This document shows, one piece after another, positions 5,739 through 5,744 of a DNA stretch of 5,744 nucleotides (position 1 is the stretch's first letter; every line of letters starts with the position of its first letter). Made by a program: the position numbers and the translations under genes. Origin of the DNA: an archaeon CG07_land_8_20_14_0_80_38_8 (lineage in GTDB: Archaea; Nanobdellota; Nanobdellia; Tiddalikarchaeales; Tiddalikarchaeaceae); the NCBI GenBank assembly GCA_002779595.1, contig PEWF01000095.1, positions 625-6,368 of the forward strand. Direction: 5' to 3'. Below the pieces are notes generated by a model. The model searched no databases. It saw only the letters and a program-made list of their open reading frames with translations, and was not told the origin of the DNA.

Positions 5739-5744
5739 CGTGAT

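Overview
The window looks like part of an archaeal chromosome, probably from a small-genome, AT-rich lineage of the DPANN or Woesearchaeota/Pacearchaeota kind. The archaeal assignment is firm: it carries a group II chaperonin (thermosome), a fibrillarin/Nop5 pair from the C/D-box RNA-guided 2'-O-methylation machine, an archaellin/type IV pilin-type signal segment, and TATA boxes about 27 bases upstream of start codons. The lineage within Archaea is an inference from gene style and composition.

Layout from left to right. (1) Bases 1-455, minus strand: the first 151 codons of a radical SAM enzyme cut by the window edge. At about 24% G+C it is far more AT-rich than the rest. (2) 526-1474, minus strand: a tightly coupled pair, a coiled-coil protein followed by a small type IV pilin-like surface protein. 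The pilin's most likely start is a TTG inside the 3' end of the coiled-coil gene. (3) 1530-3179, minus strand: a complete thermosome subunit with its own promoter and Shine-Dalgarno site. (4) 3291-4256, plus strand: a divergently transcribed protein with a PD-(D/E)XK nuclease-like N-terminal half and an unrecognised C-terminal half. (5) 4249-5744, minus strand: Nop5 followed by fibrillarin with a 4-base ATGA overlap, a conserved archaeal operon. Its end overlaps the end of the nuclease-like gene convergently by 8 bases.

The Nop5 and fibrillarin proteins work together: Nop5 scaffolds the C/D RNP with L7Ae and guide RNA and recruits fibrillarin, which uses SAM to methylate ribose 2'-OH groups on rRNA or tRNA. 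The thermosome is a stand-alone ATP-driven folding machine. The coiled-coil and pilin genes are likely co-expressed and may act together at the cell surface, but nothing in the sequence fixes their function. The radical SAM gene and the nuclease-like gene are the accessory-looking pieces.

No tRNA, rRNA, CRISPR array, insertion sequence or convincing guide-RNA gene was seen. No gene-free stretch exceeds about 115 bases. I did not find a clear new multi-gene system; the best leads are the coiled-coil/pilin pair, the nuclease-like gene beside the C/D RNP operon, and the compositionally foreign radical SAM gene.
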